This document shows, piece by piece, positions 55,849-64,000 of a stretch of 64,000 nt of DNA (its first letter is position 1; each line of letters begins with the position of its first letter). Where the stretch lies: NCBI RefSeq assembly GCF_014207255.1, contig NZ_JACHCZ010000001.1, forward strand, positions 1,293,378 through 1,357,377, given 5' to 3'. Position numbers and translations under genes: made by a program. Origin of the DNA: Pseudomonas sp. JAI120 (GTDB taxonomy: Bacteria > Pseudomonadota > Gammaproteobacteria > Pseudomonadales > Pseudomonadaceae). The notes under the pieces are model-generated. The model did not search any database and had not been told where the DNA came from. It saw only the letters and a list, made by a program, of their open reading frames with translations.

Positions 55849-56790
55849 CTACCAACCTCCCATCGCCAGGCTGAACGGCGAAAACGCCTCGAACTGCCAC
55901 CGTAACGCCAACGCCGCCGGGCGGCGGACCACGTGGTCCACGGTCACCGTCCATAGCCGCTGCGCGCCTTCGAAGCGGGCGACTTCAGGTCCGTCGAGGA
56001 TCAACGAAGTACGCCCGGCGATCTGCAGCACGTCGCCCGATTCAAAGTCGATAAACAACAACCCCGCCACCGGGTTGGCCGCCAGGTTGCCCAGGGTGTT
56101 GAAGAACAGGTTGCCGGCAAAATCCGGGATGGTCAGCACATTGCCCTGCACGCGCACAAAGCCGGTGTTGCCGCCGCGATGGGAAACGTCCACCGAGCGT
56201 TCACCGTTGACCTCGACGTAGCTGGCGACGAAGAAGGTGTCGGCGTAGCGGAGCATCGCTTGGGCGGCGGCGTCGAGGCCGTCCATGTGCTCAACTTTCG
56301 TGCCGGGTTTACGCGCGATCCCATCGACCGGCCGCAGTTGGATGTATTTGGGGCAATTGCCGTAGCTCTGCACCACATCGACCGATAAGCCATCGTGATC
56401 GAGCGCGCCGACACGGCCGTTCATACGGTTGCGGCGACGGGTGTTCAGGTCGATGCCGAGCAGGCCCACTGCGGCGCCCTTGTGCAAGGCCGCGCGGGCC
56501 GGGTCGCTGGCAGACGGCAGGCTGTCAATCTGCAACGTATAAGGATCGGGAGAGTGGACGAACCCCGGCGCGCCTTCAATCAGGGTCGCCCAGGGAATCC
56601 CCTGTTCATCCACCACGCCGAGCACCAGGTACGGCAACAAGGGATAGAAATCTCGATGCTGCTCCGGCAGGTGATCGCGTATCACCTTGGGCCCGACCAC
56701 GGCCATGCGCTCGGCCACGCCGACCGCTGCTTGTAACTGCCGTTCGCCGGCATGCCAGGGGGATTGTTCGACGGGGTTCATGGTGATCAC
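55849..56790 (-). CDS. Pyridoxamine 5'-phosphate oxidase-family (flavin split-barrel) protein
   Basis: A 313-residue protein with a flavin/PNPOx-like split barrel. Recognisable parts: YLVLGVVDEQGIPWATLIEG near 55-75 and FFNTLGNLAANPVAGLLFID near 228-247. The N-terminal HAGERQLQAAVGVAERMA is typical of the longer PNPOx-like proteins that can carry a ferredoxin/FAD module; this one stops without that module. Start is either 56790 or an ATG at 56781. Enzymatic role unknown. Confidence 0.75.
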   Translation of the reverse strand: MITMNPVEQSPWHAGERQLQAAVGVAERMAVVGPKVIRDHLPEQHRDFYPLLPYLVLGVVDEQGIPWATLIEGAPGFVHSPDPYTLQIDSLPSASDPARAALHKGAAVGLLGIDLNTRRRNRMNGRVGALDHDGLSVDVVQSYGNCPKYIQLRPVDGIARKPGTKVEHMDGLDAAAQAMLRYADTFFVASYVEVNGERSVDVSHRGGNTGFVRVQGNVLTIPDFAGNLFFNTLGNLAANPVAGLLFIDFESGDVLQIAGRTSLILDGPEVARFEGAQRLWTVTVDHVVRRPAALALRWQFEAFSPFSLAMGGW

Positions 56791-56870
56791 CTCAAGTTGA
56801 ATGCCCTGATGCGGCGCCGATCACTGGAATTACCAGGTTTTACAATCCAGCATTTCAGCGGGTGAAACAA

Positions 56871-57743
56871 TCACTCGCCAAACAATTCGACGATCAGCGT
56901 AAACAGCGTGGTCTTCACTGCGCTGTCCAACTCGGTCCAGGCCAATCCCGTGCTGGCCTGGAACGCTCCCAACACCAGCGGCCGCGAAACGCAATGGGCT
57001 GGTAACGCCCGCGCGGCCTGCTGTGGCAATACACCGACGCCCAACCCGGCGCAGACCAGCGCGAGCATGGTGGTGAACTCGCCCAGTTCGGACGCGATCT
57101 GCAGGGGGATGCCCACGGCCTGGATAAATTCGTCGTAGAACCCCGGCGCATACCGCCGCGCGAGGATGTACACCGGCACGTCGAGCAGGTCACCGGGCTG
57201 GATCGAATCCTGCGTGGCCAACGGATGATCCATCGGCAAGGCCACGCAGAACGGCTCGCGCAACACCACGCGGGTCTGCACCCCAGGGTAGGCGGCGGGC
57301 AGGCGCATCAAGCCGAAATCCAGGCGGCCATTTTTCAACGCGGCGGCTTGATCAGGGCCGGGCATGTCCTTGAGCCCCAGCTCGATCCGCGGGTAGCGCT
57401 GATGCACCGTGCGGATCAACTCGGGCAACAGTTGGGGCAATACCGACGACACAAAGCCCAGGCGCACCCGGCCGATTTCCCCCCGGTTGGAGGCTCGTGC
57501 TGCATCCGCCGCCCGCGCGGCCTGATGCAGGGTCGCCTGGGCTTCGGGCAGGAACACCCGACCGGCATCGGTCAAGGTCACCGAGTGGCGATTGCGGTCC
57601 AGCAGGCGTACGCCCAGGCCACTTTCGAGCAGCTTGATCTGCATGCTCAGCGCCGGTTGCACAATCGACAACTGCGCCGCCGCCCGGCCGAAATGCAGCT
57701 CCTGGGCCAGTACCACAAAGGCGCGCAAGTGCTTGAGTTCCAT
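56871..57743 (-). CDS. LysR-family regulator divergent from the idonate genes
   Basis: A 290-residue LysR protein with N-terminal helix-turn-helix (MELKHLRAFVVLAQELHFGR and SIVQPALSMQIKLLESGLG) and an effector domain (about 90-285). The ATG at 57743 gives the usual LysR N-terminus; an in-frame start 51 bases upstream is not used. It is divergent from the SDR/idonate dehydrogenase pair across 129 bases, so it probably controls them. Confidence 0.86.
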   Translation of the reverse strand: MELKHLRAFVVLAQELHFGRAAAQLSIVQPALSMQIKLLESGLGVRLLDRNRHSVTLTDAGRVFLPEAQATLHQAARAADAARASNRGEIGRVRLGFVSSVLPQLLPELIRTVHQRYPRIELGLKDMPGPDQAAALKNGRLDFGLMRLPAAYPGVQTRVVLREPFCVALPMDHPLATQDSIQPGDLLDVPVYILARRYAPGFYDEFIQAVGIPLQIASELGEFTTMLALVCAGLGVGVLPQQAARALPAHCVSRPLVLGAFQASTGLAWTELDSAVKTTLFTLIVELFGE

Positions 57744-57872
57744 CCAGCCTCCCCGGTTATCACGGATATTGATCAGCCGATCATAAATGAACATTGGACC
57801 TGCGCCCTATACCGGCGTGAAGTTAAGCCCATCAGCCAACGTTTTGATTATCACAAGCACGCCCGGAGAAAT

Positions 57873-58652
57873 ATGCCCATGCCAAGCGTTCTAGACACCT
57901 TTCGCCTCGATGGCCGGCTGGCGCTGGTCACCGGCTCCAGTGCCGGTATCGGCCTGGCCATCGCCCGAGGCCTGGCCCAGGCCGGTGCGCGGGTGGTGCT
58001 CAACGGGCGTAACCGCAGCACGTTGCGCGACGCCGCCGCGCTGCTGACCCTTGAAGGCCTGGAGGTGCATACCCAAGCGTTCGATGTGACCGACAGCGCG
58101 GCGATCCAAGTCGGCGTGGCCGCTATCGAGGAACGCCTCGGGCCCTTGGACATCCTGGTGAACAACGCCGGCATGCAGCGCCGTGGGCCGTTGGAGGACT
58201 ACAGCGAGCAGCATTGGCGCGAACTGATCAGCACCAACCTCGACAGCGCCTTCCTCGTGGGCCAGGCTGTGGCGCGCGCGATGATCCCGCGCAAGCGGGG
58301 GCGCATCATCAATATTTGTTCGGTGCAAAGCGAATTGGGCCGCCCCGGCATCGCGCCGTATGCGGCGAGCAAAGGCGCGTTGAAGATGCTCACCAAGGGC
58401 ATGGCCATCGACTGGGGCCCGCACGGGTTGACAGTCAACGGTATCGGCCCCGGCTACTTCAAGACCGAGTTGAACGCCAACCTGGTGGCCAACCCCGAGT
58501 TCAGCGACTGGCTGGTGCAACGTACGCCGAGCCGCCGCTGGGGCGACGTCGCCGAATTGGCCGGTGCGGCGGTGTTCCTGGCCAGCGATGCCGCGAGTTT
58601 CGTCAACGGTCATATCCTCTATGTCGACGGTGGCATCACCGCGTCGCTGTAA
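57873..58652 (+). CDS. SDR, gluconate 5-dehydrogenase-like (IdnO type)
   Basis: A 259-residue short-chain dehydrogenase. Cofactor motif VTGSSAGIGLAIARGLA near 18-34; catalytic Ser in NICSVQSELG and Tyr-x-x-x-Lys in YAASKGA. The C-terminal GDVAELAGAAVFLASDAASF and YVDGG segments are classical. IdnO-type enzymes reduce 5-ketogluconate to gluconate. The L-idonate dehydrogenase-like gene starts 14 bases downstream, which supports that role. ATG at 57873 follows GGAGAA. Confidence 0.83.
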   Translation: MPMPSVLDTFRLDGRLALVTGSSAGIGLAIARGLAQAGARVVLNGRNRSTLRDAAALLTLEGLEVHTQAFDVTDSAAIQVGVAAIEERLGPLDILVNNAGMQRRGPLEDYSEQHWRELISTNLDSAFLVGQAVARAMIPRKRGRIINICSVQSELGRPGIAPYAASKGALKMLTKGMAIDWGPHGLTVNGIGPGYFKTELNANLVANPEFSDWLVQRTPSRRWGDVAELAGAAVFLASDAASFVNGHILYVDGGITASL

Positions 58653-58666
58653 CCCTGGAGAACCTT

Positions 58667-59719
58667 ATGCACGCCATTGTCTGCCACGCCTCAAAAGACC
58701 TGCGGGTCAGCCCCCAGGACGAACCCCACACCCTGGGCCCCGAGCAACTGCGCGTGCGCATCGCCCGCGGCGGTATCTGCGGCTCGGACTTGCACTACTA
58801 CCAGCACGGCGGCTTCGGCACGGTGCGCCTGCGCGAGCCGATGGTGCTCGGCCATGAAGTGTCGGCAGTGATCGACGCCGTGGGCGCGGACGCCGGCCGG
58901 TTCAAGGTCGGCCAGCGCATTGCCGTATCGCCGTCGCGTCCATGCGGCGCTTGCCGTTATTGCCATCAAGGCCTGCCCAACCATTGCCTGGACATGCGCT
59001 TCTACGGCAGCGCGATGCCCTTCCCGCATATCCAGGGCGCGTTTCGCCAGCGCCTGGTGATCGAGACGCATCAGGCCCATGTGCTGGCCGATCACGTCAG
59101 CCTCGCCGAAGGTGCACTGGCCGAGCCGTTGTCGGTGGGGTTGCATGCGATCCAACGGGCCGGCGCAGTGTTTGGCAAGCGCGTGCTGGTGACCGGTTGC
59201 GGCCCCATCGGCAACCTGCTGATCGGCAGCCTGCGCGCCGCCGGTGCCGCTGAAATCGTCGCGGTGGACCTGTCCGCCAGCGCCCTGGCCTGCGCGGAAA
59301 AAATGGGCGCCACGCGCACCCATAACATCGCCGACGGCATCGATGCGCTCAAACGCTACACCGCCGAGAAGGGTTACTTCGAGGTGATGTTCGAAGTCTC
59401 CGGCAGTGCCCAGGCCCTGCGTAACGGCCTGGACTGCATCGCCCCGCGCGGCGTGCTGGTCACCGTCGGCTTGGGCGGTGAGGTGTCGCTGCCGCTGAAC
59501 CTGCTGGTCAGCCGCGAGATCGACCTGCGCGGCACCTTCCGCTTCCACAGCGAATTTGCCCAGGCGGTGGACTTGCTCAATCGCCAGATCATCGACGTGC
59601 GCCCGGTGATCTCCCACACGGTGCCGTTCGAGCAGGCGGTGCAGGCGTTTGAACTGGCGGCGGACAAGACTCAGGCGATGAAGGTGGTGCTGGATTTTGG
59701 CGTAGCGGACGTGGAGTAA
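58667..59719 (+). CDS. idnD: L-idonate 5-dehydrogenase-like zinc alcohol dehydrogenase
   Basis: A 350-residue medium-chain dehydrogenase. Catalytic zinc ligands: GGICGSDLHYYQHGG and VLGHEVSAV. Structural zinc cysteines: CGACRYCHQGLPNHC. NAD fold: VTGCGPIGNLLIGSL. The combination resembles L-idonate 5-dehydrogenase, which oxidises L-idonate to 5-ketogluconate, and it pairs with the IdnO-like SDR. The stop is three bases from the convergent ATP-grasp stop. A related polyol substrate is possible. Confidence 0.82.
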   Translation: MHAIVCHASKDLRVSPQDEPHTLGPEQLRVRIARGGICGSDLHYYQHGGFGTVRLREPMVLGHEVSAVIDAVGADAGRFKVGQRIAVSPSRPCGACRYCHQGLPNHCLDMRFYGSAMPFPHIQGAFRQRLVIETHQAHVLADHVSLAEGALAEPLSVGLHAIQRAGAVFGKRVLVTGCGPIGNLLIGSLRAAGAAEIVAVDLSASALACAEKMGATRTHNIADGIDALKRYTAEKGYFEVMFEVSGSAQALRNGLDCIAPRGVLVTVGLGGEVSLPLNLLVSREIDLRGTFRFHSEFAQAVDLLNRQIIDVRPVISHTVPFEQAVQAFELAADKTQAMKVVLDFGVADVE

Positions 59720-59722
59720 GGC

Positions 59723-60976
59723 CTACCCGCTTTCGGTCAGATACCCCCCCTCGACCTCAAGTGCGCGAATCCTAAGGTAATCTGCGGCGATCACCTTAGG
59801 ATCGACATGAACCAGATACACCGTCCCCGGCTGACTGAACACGTCCTGCGTCGCACCCATTTGTTGTCCATTGTCGACGTAGAAAACTGCATCGAAGAAC
59901 GACTCAAGTTTGAGCAGCTCTTTCAAAAATAGATCCTTATCGAAACAGCCATTTGAACGGTTGATCAGGCAGACATTATAGGTATGTTGCAACAGTGGAT
60001 AGTCGGCCTCCCTTGCCAGCAATTGTGCAAAAAACTCCGGCTCGGCGATGGATAAAGCCACAGCTTCAATCTGCCCCAGACCGGTGGTTTGCCTGGATAC
60101 ACCGGGACGCAGAATACCGTCGGTTCGTGCAGCAACTTCTACCAGTTTCGGCCCCTCTGCGGTGAACATGACTTCTGCATGACTGGGGCCGTTGCGAATA
60201 CCCAGACACCGCACCACTGCCCGAGTGTAATCCACCAGCACCGGGTAAACCGATGAGTCAGGTCCGATCAACTCATCGATGTCATAGAGTACGCCGCCCT
60301 CTTTTGTGCGCTGTTTTTGGTACCTCACGACCTCGGTAACAAGCTGTTGACCATTGAGTGAAACCATATTCACCACATATTCCGTCCCCGCCAGGTACTC
60401 CTGAATCAGCACCTGCGTATTAGGTAGGTTCAACTTATTCGTTGCTCCCAACAGCTTGCCCACCGCAGTCTCGCAGGCCTGCCTATCCGCGCAGATGAAC
60501 ACACCATCGGCGCCTGCGCTGTCGAGGGGTTTTACCACGACAGGAAAGTGCCCATGGTCTTTGATCCAGCCGTCGGCTAACGCCCAACTGCCTGCAACGA
60601 ACTGTCGGGGTGCGGGCAACTGAGCCTGGGAAACACATTGAATCATGTCGTACTTGTTTCGGCGGGCATTGGTCCTGTCGAAGTCATTACGATAGGGCAG
60701 TTGCAGTCCTTCATTTAATAGGTCAGCCAGGAGCACACCGGTTTCGGCACCGGCGATGATGAAGTCAGGCTTGAAGCATTCGACGCCCGCCAAGGTAGTC
60801 GTCATATTGCTATTGACAGTCATCTGCTCATAAATCGAAGGATCGAAGCCCTTGTAGTAGTAACTCTCCAAGGCTCCCGTTGACGCCACATGCATGAGCA
60901 CACAACCCTTTTCACTCAACCGCTTCGCCACAAATTTTCCCGAAGAGAAACCATCAACCACGACCACTCTAATCAT
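59723..60976 (-). CDS. ATP-grasp ligase, candidate amino-acid ligase
   Basis: A 417-residue ATP-grasp protein. The N-terminal domain begins MIRVVVVDGFSSGKFVAKRL. The ATP-grasp core has FPVVVKPLDSAGADGVFIC near 148-166, QEYLAGTEYVVNMVS near 195-209, and the metal-binding PKLVEVAARTDG near 283. This resembles BacD-type and carnosine-synthase-type ligases that join two amino acids. It overlaps the exporter gene by four bases (ATGA) and is last in the low-GC operon. A biosynthetic ligase for a dipeptide or amide is the likely reading; substrates are unknown. Confidence 0.82.
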   Translation of the reverse strand: MIRVVVVDGFSSGKFVAKRLSEKGCVLMHVASTGALESYYYKGFDPSIYEQMTVNSNMTTTLAGVECFKPDFIIAGAETGVLLADLLNEGLQLPYRNDFDRTNARRNKYDMIQCVSQAQLPAPRQFVAGSWALADGWIKDHGHFPVVVKPLDSAGADGVFICADRQACETAVGKLLGATNKLNLPNTQVLIQEYLAGTEYVVNMVSLNGQQLVTEVVRYQKQRTKEGGVLYDIDELIGPDSSVYPVLVDYTRAVVRCLGIRNGPSHAEVMFTAEGPKLVEVAARTDGILRPGVSRQTTGLGQIEAVALSIAEPEFFAQLLAREADYPLLQHTYNVCLINRSNGCFDKDLFLKELLKLESFFDAVFYVDNGQQMGATQDVFSQPGTVYLVHVDPKVIAADYLRIRALEVEGGYLTESG

Positions 60977-61893
60977 GTTGCCTCCTTCCTGATTGCATAC
61001 ATCGCCCGACCCGAAAGCAACAACACAATGACGCTGACCGCCACCACACTGGTCATGGAAAACTCCACTCTGGTATCCAGATATTGGAGTAACAGTACAA
61101 AGACAGGAAGTGTCAGCAAAACCAGGGAGACATGGATGGGTGTGAGGTAGTAGATGGTTTTCTGAATCAGGTAAATCGGCAACAAATGCCCGATCACAAC
61201 CAGAACCACCATCGGCAGAATCAATTCGCGGTCGAGCGAAAAACTCACCTCGGAAGCAGGAATTGCGATGACGCAGACACCAATCATCGCCACGCTCCTG
61301 ACAGCCAGTATTTCATGGACAGACCAATGGCGAGCGAACATCTCCTTGGAGAAAACCGTGTAAATGACGGTACCCAACGCGCAAACCATGACGCTGCCAA
61401 TACCCAACAGTCGCTCCTCCACGGTAGTAGCGACCACACCGCTGTCACCGGCAAATGAATTGAACAACATGATCCCTACCGACGTGAGCACCAGACATGA
61501 AACCAGCGTATCTGCGAAGGCAGCCTTAGCACCGCGTTTAGTCAGCAGCGAGATAATCAACGTGAAGGCAGGGCCGCAGGCTACTGAGGCGACTCCGACC
61601 ACTGCTGGCTCTAAATAACGCAACGCGTAAAACAGGCCTCCCCAGTTGAGTAGAACTGCAATATTGACGATAAAGACAAACGGCCAACAGGATCTAAACT
61701 TTGAAACCAAAGAACCTGCATCGCGATACAGTGCGCACACGATAAAAAACACTGCCGACGTTACAAAACAATAAAAAACAACGATCAGTGTATTGATCGA
61801 TTGCGTGACATAAGCGACATACACATCGAATGCTGCACTGAGCAAGCAAAACACCAAGCCAATTATTACGCCCACCCTAAGCATATCTATCAA
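60973..61893 (-). CDS. DMT-superfamily (EamA-like) exporter
   Basis: A 306-residue inner-membrane protein with about ten hydrophobic helices in two EamA-like halves. The N-terminal half starts MIDMLRVGVIIGLVFCLLSA. The second half has LVVIGHLLPIYLIQKTIYYL. No signal peptide. Family members export amino acids and small metabolites. Its position between a phosphoribosyltransferase and an ATP-grasp ligase, overlapping the ligase gene by four bases, suggests it exports the product of this operon. Confidence 0.78.
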   Translation of the reverse strand: MIDMLRVGVIIGLVFCLLSAAFDVYVAYVTQSINTLIVVFYCFVTSAVFFIVCALYRDAGSLVSKFRSCWPFVFIVNIAVLLNWGGLFYALRYLEPAVVGVASVACGPAFTLIISLLTKRGAKAAFADTLVSCLVLTSVGIMLFNSFAGDSGVVATTVEERLLGIGSVMVCALGTVIYTVFSKEMFARHWSVHEILAVRSVAMIGVCVIAIPASEVSFSLDRELILPMVVLVVIGHLLPIYLIQKTIYYLTPIHVSLVLLTLPVFVLLLQYLDTRVEFSMTSVVAVSVIVLLLSGRAMYAIRKEAT

Positions 61894-61912
61894 CCGAAAA
61901 AAAAATACCGAC

Positions 61913-62479
61913 CTATGAAATCACGTTCACACCTTCGTCTCTAACCACTATTTTCATAATGGTTTTCACATCAATACCTGTTTGTTTTTTAACCTTTTCA
62001 GCGCCATTATTCCCCACCTTTTCAACGGCACAAATAACGTCCACTAATTCGCCACCAGCACCTTTCACTGCATTGACCAGCGCAATCACTGCACCACCAG
62101 TACTCAACGTATCATCAATAAGAGTTACGCGATCACCAGCATTAACGCCATTAAGATACATACTTCCTTGAAAATATTCTGACTGCACATTAACCACCTG
62201 CTCATTGATACCCCCCAGACTGTAGGAATACCATCTCGCCATTGCCATAGGAATACCTGTAAGCAAAGAGACCGTCGTAGCAAGCGCAGCACCTTTATCT
62301 TCTTCAGTTACAATTTTTGAAACATTAAAATCCATGAGCCTAACGATTTTTTGAGCCACCTCCATTAATACCTCCGGCCTTAATGCCGGAATTTGATCAG
62401 TAAACTCGTTTACGGTAGTCAATGCTGCACCAGAGTTCACAACTCTGGCATTCCTATAAACCTCTTCAAGTAACATCAT
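61913..62479 (-). CDS. Phosphoribosyltransferase-family protein
   Basis: A 188-residue type I phosphoribosyltransferase. The PRPP-binding motif is VTLIDDTLSTGGAVIAL near 118-134. The N-terminal flexible-loop region has IVTEEDKGAALATTVSLL. It resembles adenine/purine phosphoribosyltransferases. It overlaps the PLP-enzyme gene by 14 bases. The region is AT-rich by eye compared with the flanks. It may handle a nucleobase precursor or have a regulatory role; neither is shown. Confidence 0.8.
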   Translation of the reverse strand: MMLLEEVYRNARVVNSGAALTTVNEFTDQIPALRPEVLMEVAQKIVRLMDFNVSKIVTEEDKGAALATTVSLLTGIPMAMARWYSYSLGGINEQVVNVQSEYFQGSMYLNGVNAGDRVTLIDDTLSTGGAVIALVNAVKGAGGELVDVICAVEKVGNNGAEKVKKQTGIDVKTIMKIVVRDEGVNVIS

Positions 62480-63425
62480 TCACCTCACTGTATTCTGGAT
62501 AAACACCATCCCAGCGACTTGCGTACTTCCATGAACTATCAAAAAACAAGGTGACTATATTTTTTTTGTGGAATGTTCGTGCAAACTCATCGCAGACCAG
62601 CAAGTTCGCACCACAGGTCGGGCCAATTGGGATTTTTTCTTCGTCAATAAAGAGCCTCATTCGAGCCCATGCGTCTGAGCCTTCAATCACTCGGACCTCA
62701 TCAACGAGTTCAGAGATTGTATTAGCTGACAAGACTCCGGCACCGAGCCCCATTAAATTATGAGGGCGATGTTCAAAAGCCAAGTGATGCCTTTCTGCAA
62801 ACAATGGAGCAGAATAATTGACTTCAAGCCCTACGGTTCTAATTTCGCTGTACTCTCGCTTCAAGACCTCAGCAATACCAGAAAACGTTCCACCCGTGCC
62901 TATCGAGCAAACAAAAAAATCAGGTACTACGCCATGCACCTTCAGGTCCCGTACTATTTCTTCACCACAGACCTTCCAACTTTGCCTGTTCAATAAATTG
63001 CTGGACTGATCCAGAAAATAACTTTCTCTCGCCGAGTTCTCCGCTTGATAACGTTTGGCTCGGAGTACGGCTTCTGATAAAAAACCTTCTCTTGGCGTTT
63101 CAACTATTTCAGCCCCATAAGAGCGTATTTGAGCTTTCCGTTCCTCAGTCATACCTTCTGGCATAAAGATTTTAACCTTATAGCCTTTTAGCCTTCCGAT
63201 CCACGCAAGTGCTGCTCCACCATTCCCGGTAGAACAATCTATCAAGGTCATGCCCGGCCAAATGACGCCGGCCTCTTCCAATCGGCTAACAATATTTAGA
63301 TAAGTCCTGTCCTTGTGACTTCCTGAGGGATTCAAAAACTCACACTTAGAAAAAACCTTGTTGCCATTTATCGAGAGTGTTTTCAACTCTATAAGTGGCG
63401 TACCACCAATATCTGCGAGCTCCAT
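62466..63425 (-). CDS. Fold-type II PLP enzyme, cysteine-synthase-like
   Basis: A 319-residue PLP enzyme of the cysteine synthase/cystathionine beta-synthase group. The aldimine lysine is in FLNPSGSHKDRTYLNIV near 33-49, the substrate loop is STGNGGAALAW, and the phosphate loop is GTGGTFSGIAE near 179. Such enzymes replace the beta substituent of O-acetylserine, O-phosphoserine or serine. The ATG at 63425 with a TAGGGGG site is preferred; an ATG 24 bases upstream lacks a site. First gene of the operon, so it probably makes an unusual amino acid used by the ligase. Confidence 0.82.
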   Translation of the reverse strand: MELADIGGTPLIELKTLSINGNKVFSKCEFLNPSGSHKDRTYLNIVSRLEEAGVIWPGMTLIDCSTGNGGAALAWIGRLKGYKVKIFMPEGMTEERKAQIRSYGAEIVETPREGFLSEAVLRAKRYQAENSARESYFLDQSSNLLNRQSWKVCGEEIVRDLKVHGVVPDFFVCSIGTGGTFSGIAEVLKREYSEIRTVGLEVNYSAPLFAERHHLAFEHRPHNLMGLGAGVLSANTISELVDEVRVIEGSDAWARMRLFIDEEKIPIGPTCGANLLVCDEFARTFHKKNIVTLFFDSSWKYASRWDGVYPEYSEVNDVT

Positions 63426-63490
63426 TCTGAAGCCCCCTATCCTCGACATAGAATACTTGAACGCTAACAGATTACTTCACAGACAAATAG

Positions 63491-63809
63491 CTAGCCGAAC
63501 GGATAGGTAGTTTCAAGTTCGAAGTAGCGACCTGAGTGTAGGATTTTCCTGCAAACAATCCCTGCAAGAACTAGGATGCTGTCGACCCTTTGCCCACGGT
63601 ACGTGCGACGCCCACGCCCCGCCGCCGACAGCCCGGCGATCAGGGTCATTGCGCACATCAACGGCAGTACCACATACCAGTAGGCGAACTCGAACACCCA
63701 TCCCAGCAGGTAACCGATGACCAACAGTTGCACCGCGGTGCGCACCGTTGACCAGGATCAGCGAAGCGGCGATGCCCATGTCCAGGGCGGTGAGGTTCTG
63801 ATAGTTCAC
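63491..63809 (-). pseudogene. Truncated and frameshifted fetB (YbbM) remnant
   Basis: The GTG at 63809 starts NYQNLTALDMGIAASLILVNG, the start of a FetB/YbbM permease. The frame then breaks and resumes as VRTAVQLLVIGYLLGWVF, leaving out about 20 residues. The match runs out near 63560 after GRRTYRGQRVDSI; relatives continue for over 150 residues. The low-GC operon begins right after this point. Confidence 0.72.
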
Positions 63810-64000
63810 GGCTGGGCCGCCTCGCTCAACACCCCGGCACTCATCTGCCAGTGGATGTCGCTCATGCGCCGGGCCTGGTCGAGGTCGTGGGGTCGAGGGC
63901 GGTGGTGGGTTCGTCCAGCAGCACCTCGGGGTTGAGTTGCAGGGTGCGGATCAGCGAGACCACCTAGGCCTCGCCACCCGACAGGTCCAACGCGTTCTTC
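63806..64000 (-). pseudogene. Decayed fetA (YbbL) ATPase remnant, cut by the window edge
   Basis: On the minus strand the signature LSGGEA is followed by a stop codon (TAG at 63964-63966) where relatives have Gln, then VSLIRTLQLNPEVLLDEPTT, which is the Walker B region. After ALDP the frame shifts and the C-terminal HDLDQARRMSDIHWQMSAG follows with about 50 residues missing between. It shares GTGA with fetB. Several lesions show a dead gene. Confidence 0.72.

Overview
The window looks like chromosome of a Pseudomonas of the fluorescens group. It has a pyoverdine block (pvdA, fpvI, pvdRT-opmQ), the bkdR/bkdA1A2B-lpdV branched-chain keto-acid operon, the NosP/NahK nitric-oxide pair, and many copies of two Pseudomonas-type REP palindromes (cores GAGCGAGCTTGCTCGC and GTGGGAGGGGGCTTGCCC). 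Most of it is GC-rich with few stops on the antisense strand, so large antisense ORFs abound and are ignored here. The exception is about 60.9-63.5 kb, which is visibly AT-richer and looks acquired.

Layout. 0-3.1 kb: nosP-nahK signalling pair (-). 3.2-6.3 kb: sulfide oxidation (TauE/SafE exporter, human-type sulfide:quinone oxidoreductase, divergent persulfide dioxygenase-like hydrolase). 6.4-12 kb: bkdR and the four-gene branched-chain keto-acid dehydrogenase operon, then ilvE (12.2-13.2 kb). 13.3-16.1 kb: double GNAT protein, ornithine cyclodeaminase and an Lrp-type regulator. 16.2-18.3 kb: radical-SAM/TIGR03915 DNA-modification pair behind a LexA box. 18.3-25.1 kb: pyoverdine genes with two PvdS-type promoters and a Fur-like site; the usual fpvR anti-sigma gene is absent. 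25.2-34.3 kb: a degenerate secreted alpha/beta hydrolase, then a GntR regulator, a five-gene Liv-type ABC transporter and two C-N hydrolases. 34.4-35.2 kb: LysR regulator. 35.3-43.2 kb: LacI regulator and a sugar-alcohol operon (ABC importer, polyol dehydrogenase, FGGY kinase, L-xylulose-reductase-like SDR) with a clear LacI-type operator. 43.4-46 kb: secreted PPC-like protein and a frameshifted glycine-rich (toxin-like) gene followed by a 46-residue membrane ORF. 46.1-50.3 kb: AttEFGH-like lipocalin/ABC system. 50.5-54.3 kb: membrane-anchored histidine phosphatase, ArnT and a shortened second ArnT-like protein. 54.4-57 kb: RidA, a structured non-coding stretch with a DUF6124-like small protein, a PNPOx-family protein. 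56.9-59.7 kb: LysR plus L-idonate/5-ketogluconate dehydrogenases. 59.7-63.4 kb: a compact four-gene operon (PLP beta-substitution enzyme, phosphoribosyltransferase, DMT exporter, ATP-grasp ligase). 63.5-64 kb: decayed fetB and fetA remnants.

The strongest candidate for an undescribed system is the low-GC four-gene operon at 59.7-63.4 kb. It sits against a broken fetAB locus and has the parts needed to make, ligate and export an unusual amino acid or dipeptide. Other leads are the SOS-controlled radical-SAM pair, a toxin/immunity-like pair at 45.0-45.9 kb, a candidate structured RNA at 54.9-55.1 kb, and a 20-nt motif shared by the upstream regions of the phosphatase and arnT genes. Starts were chosen from ribosome-binding sites, overlaps and remembered family N-termini; no database search was possible.
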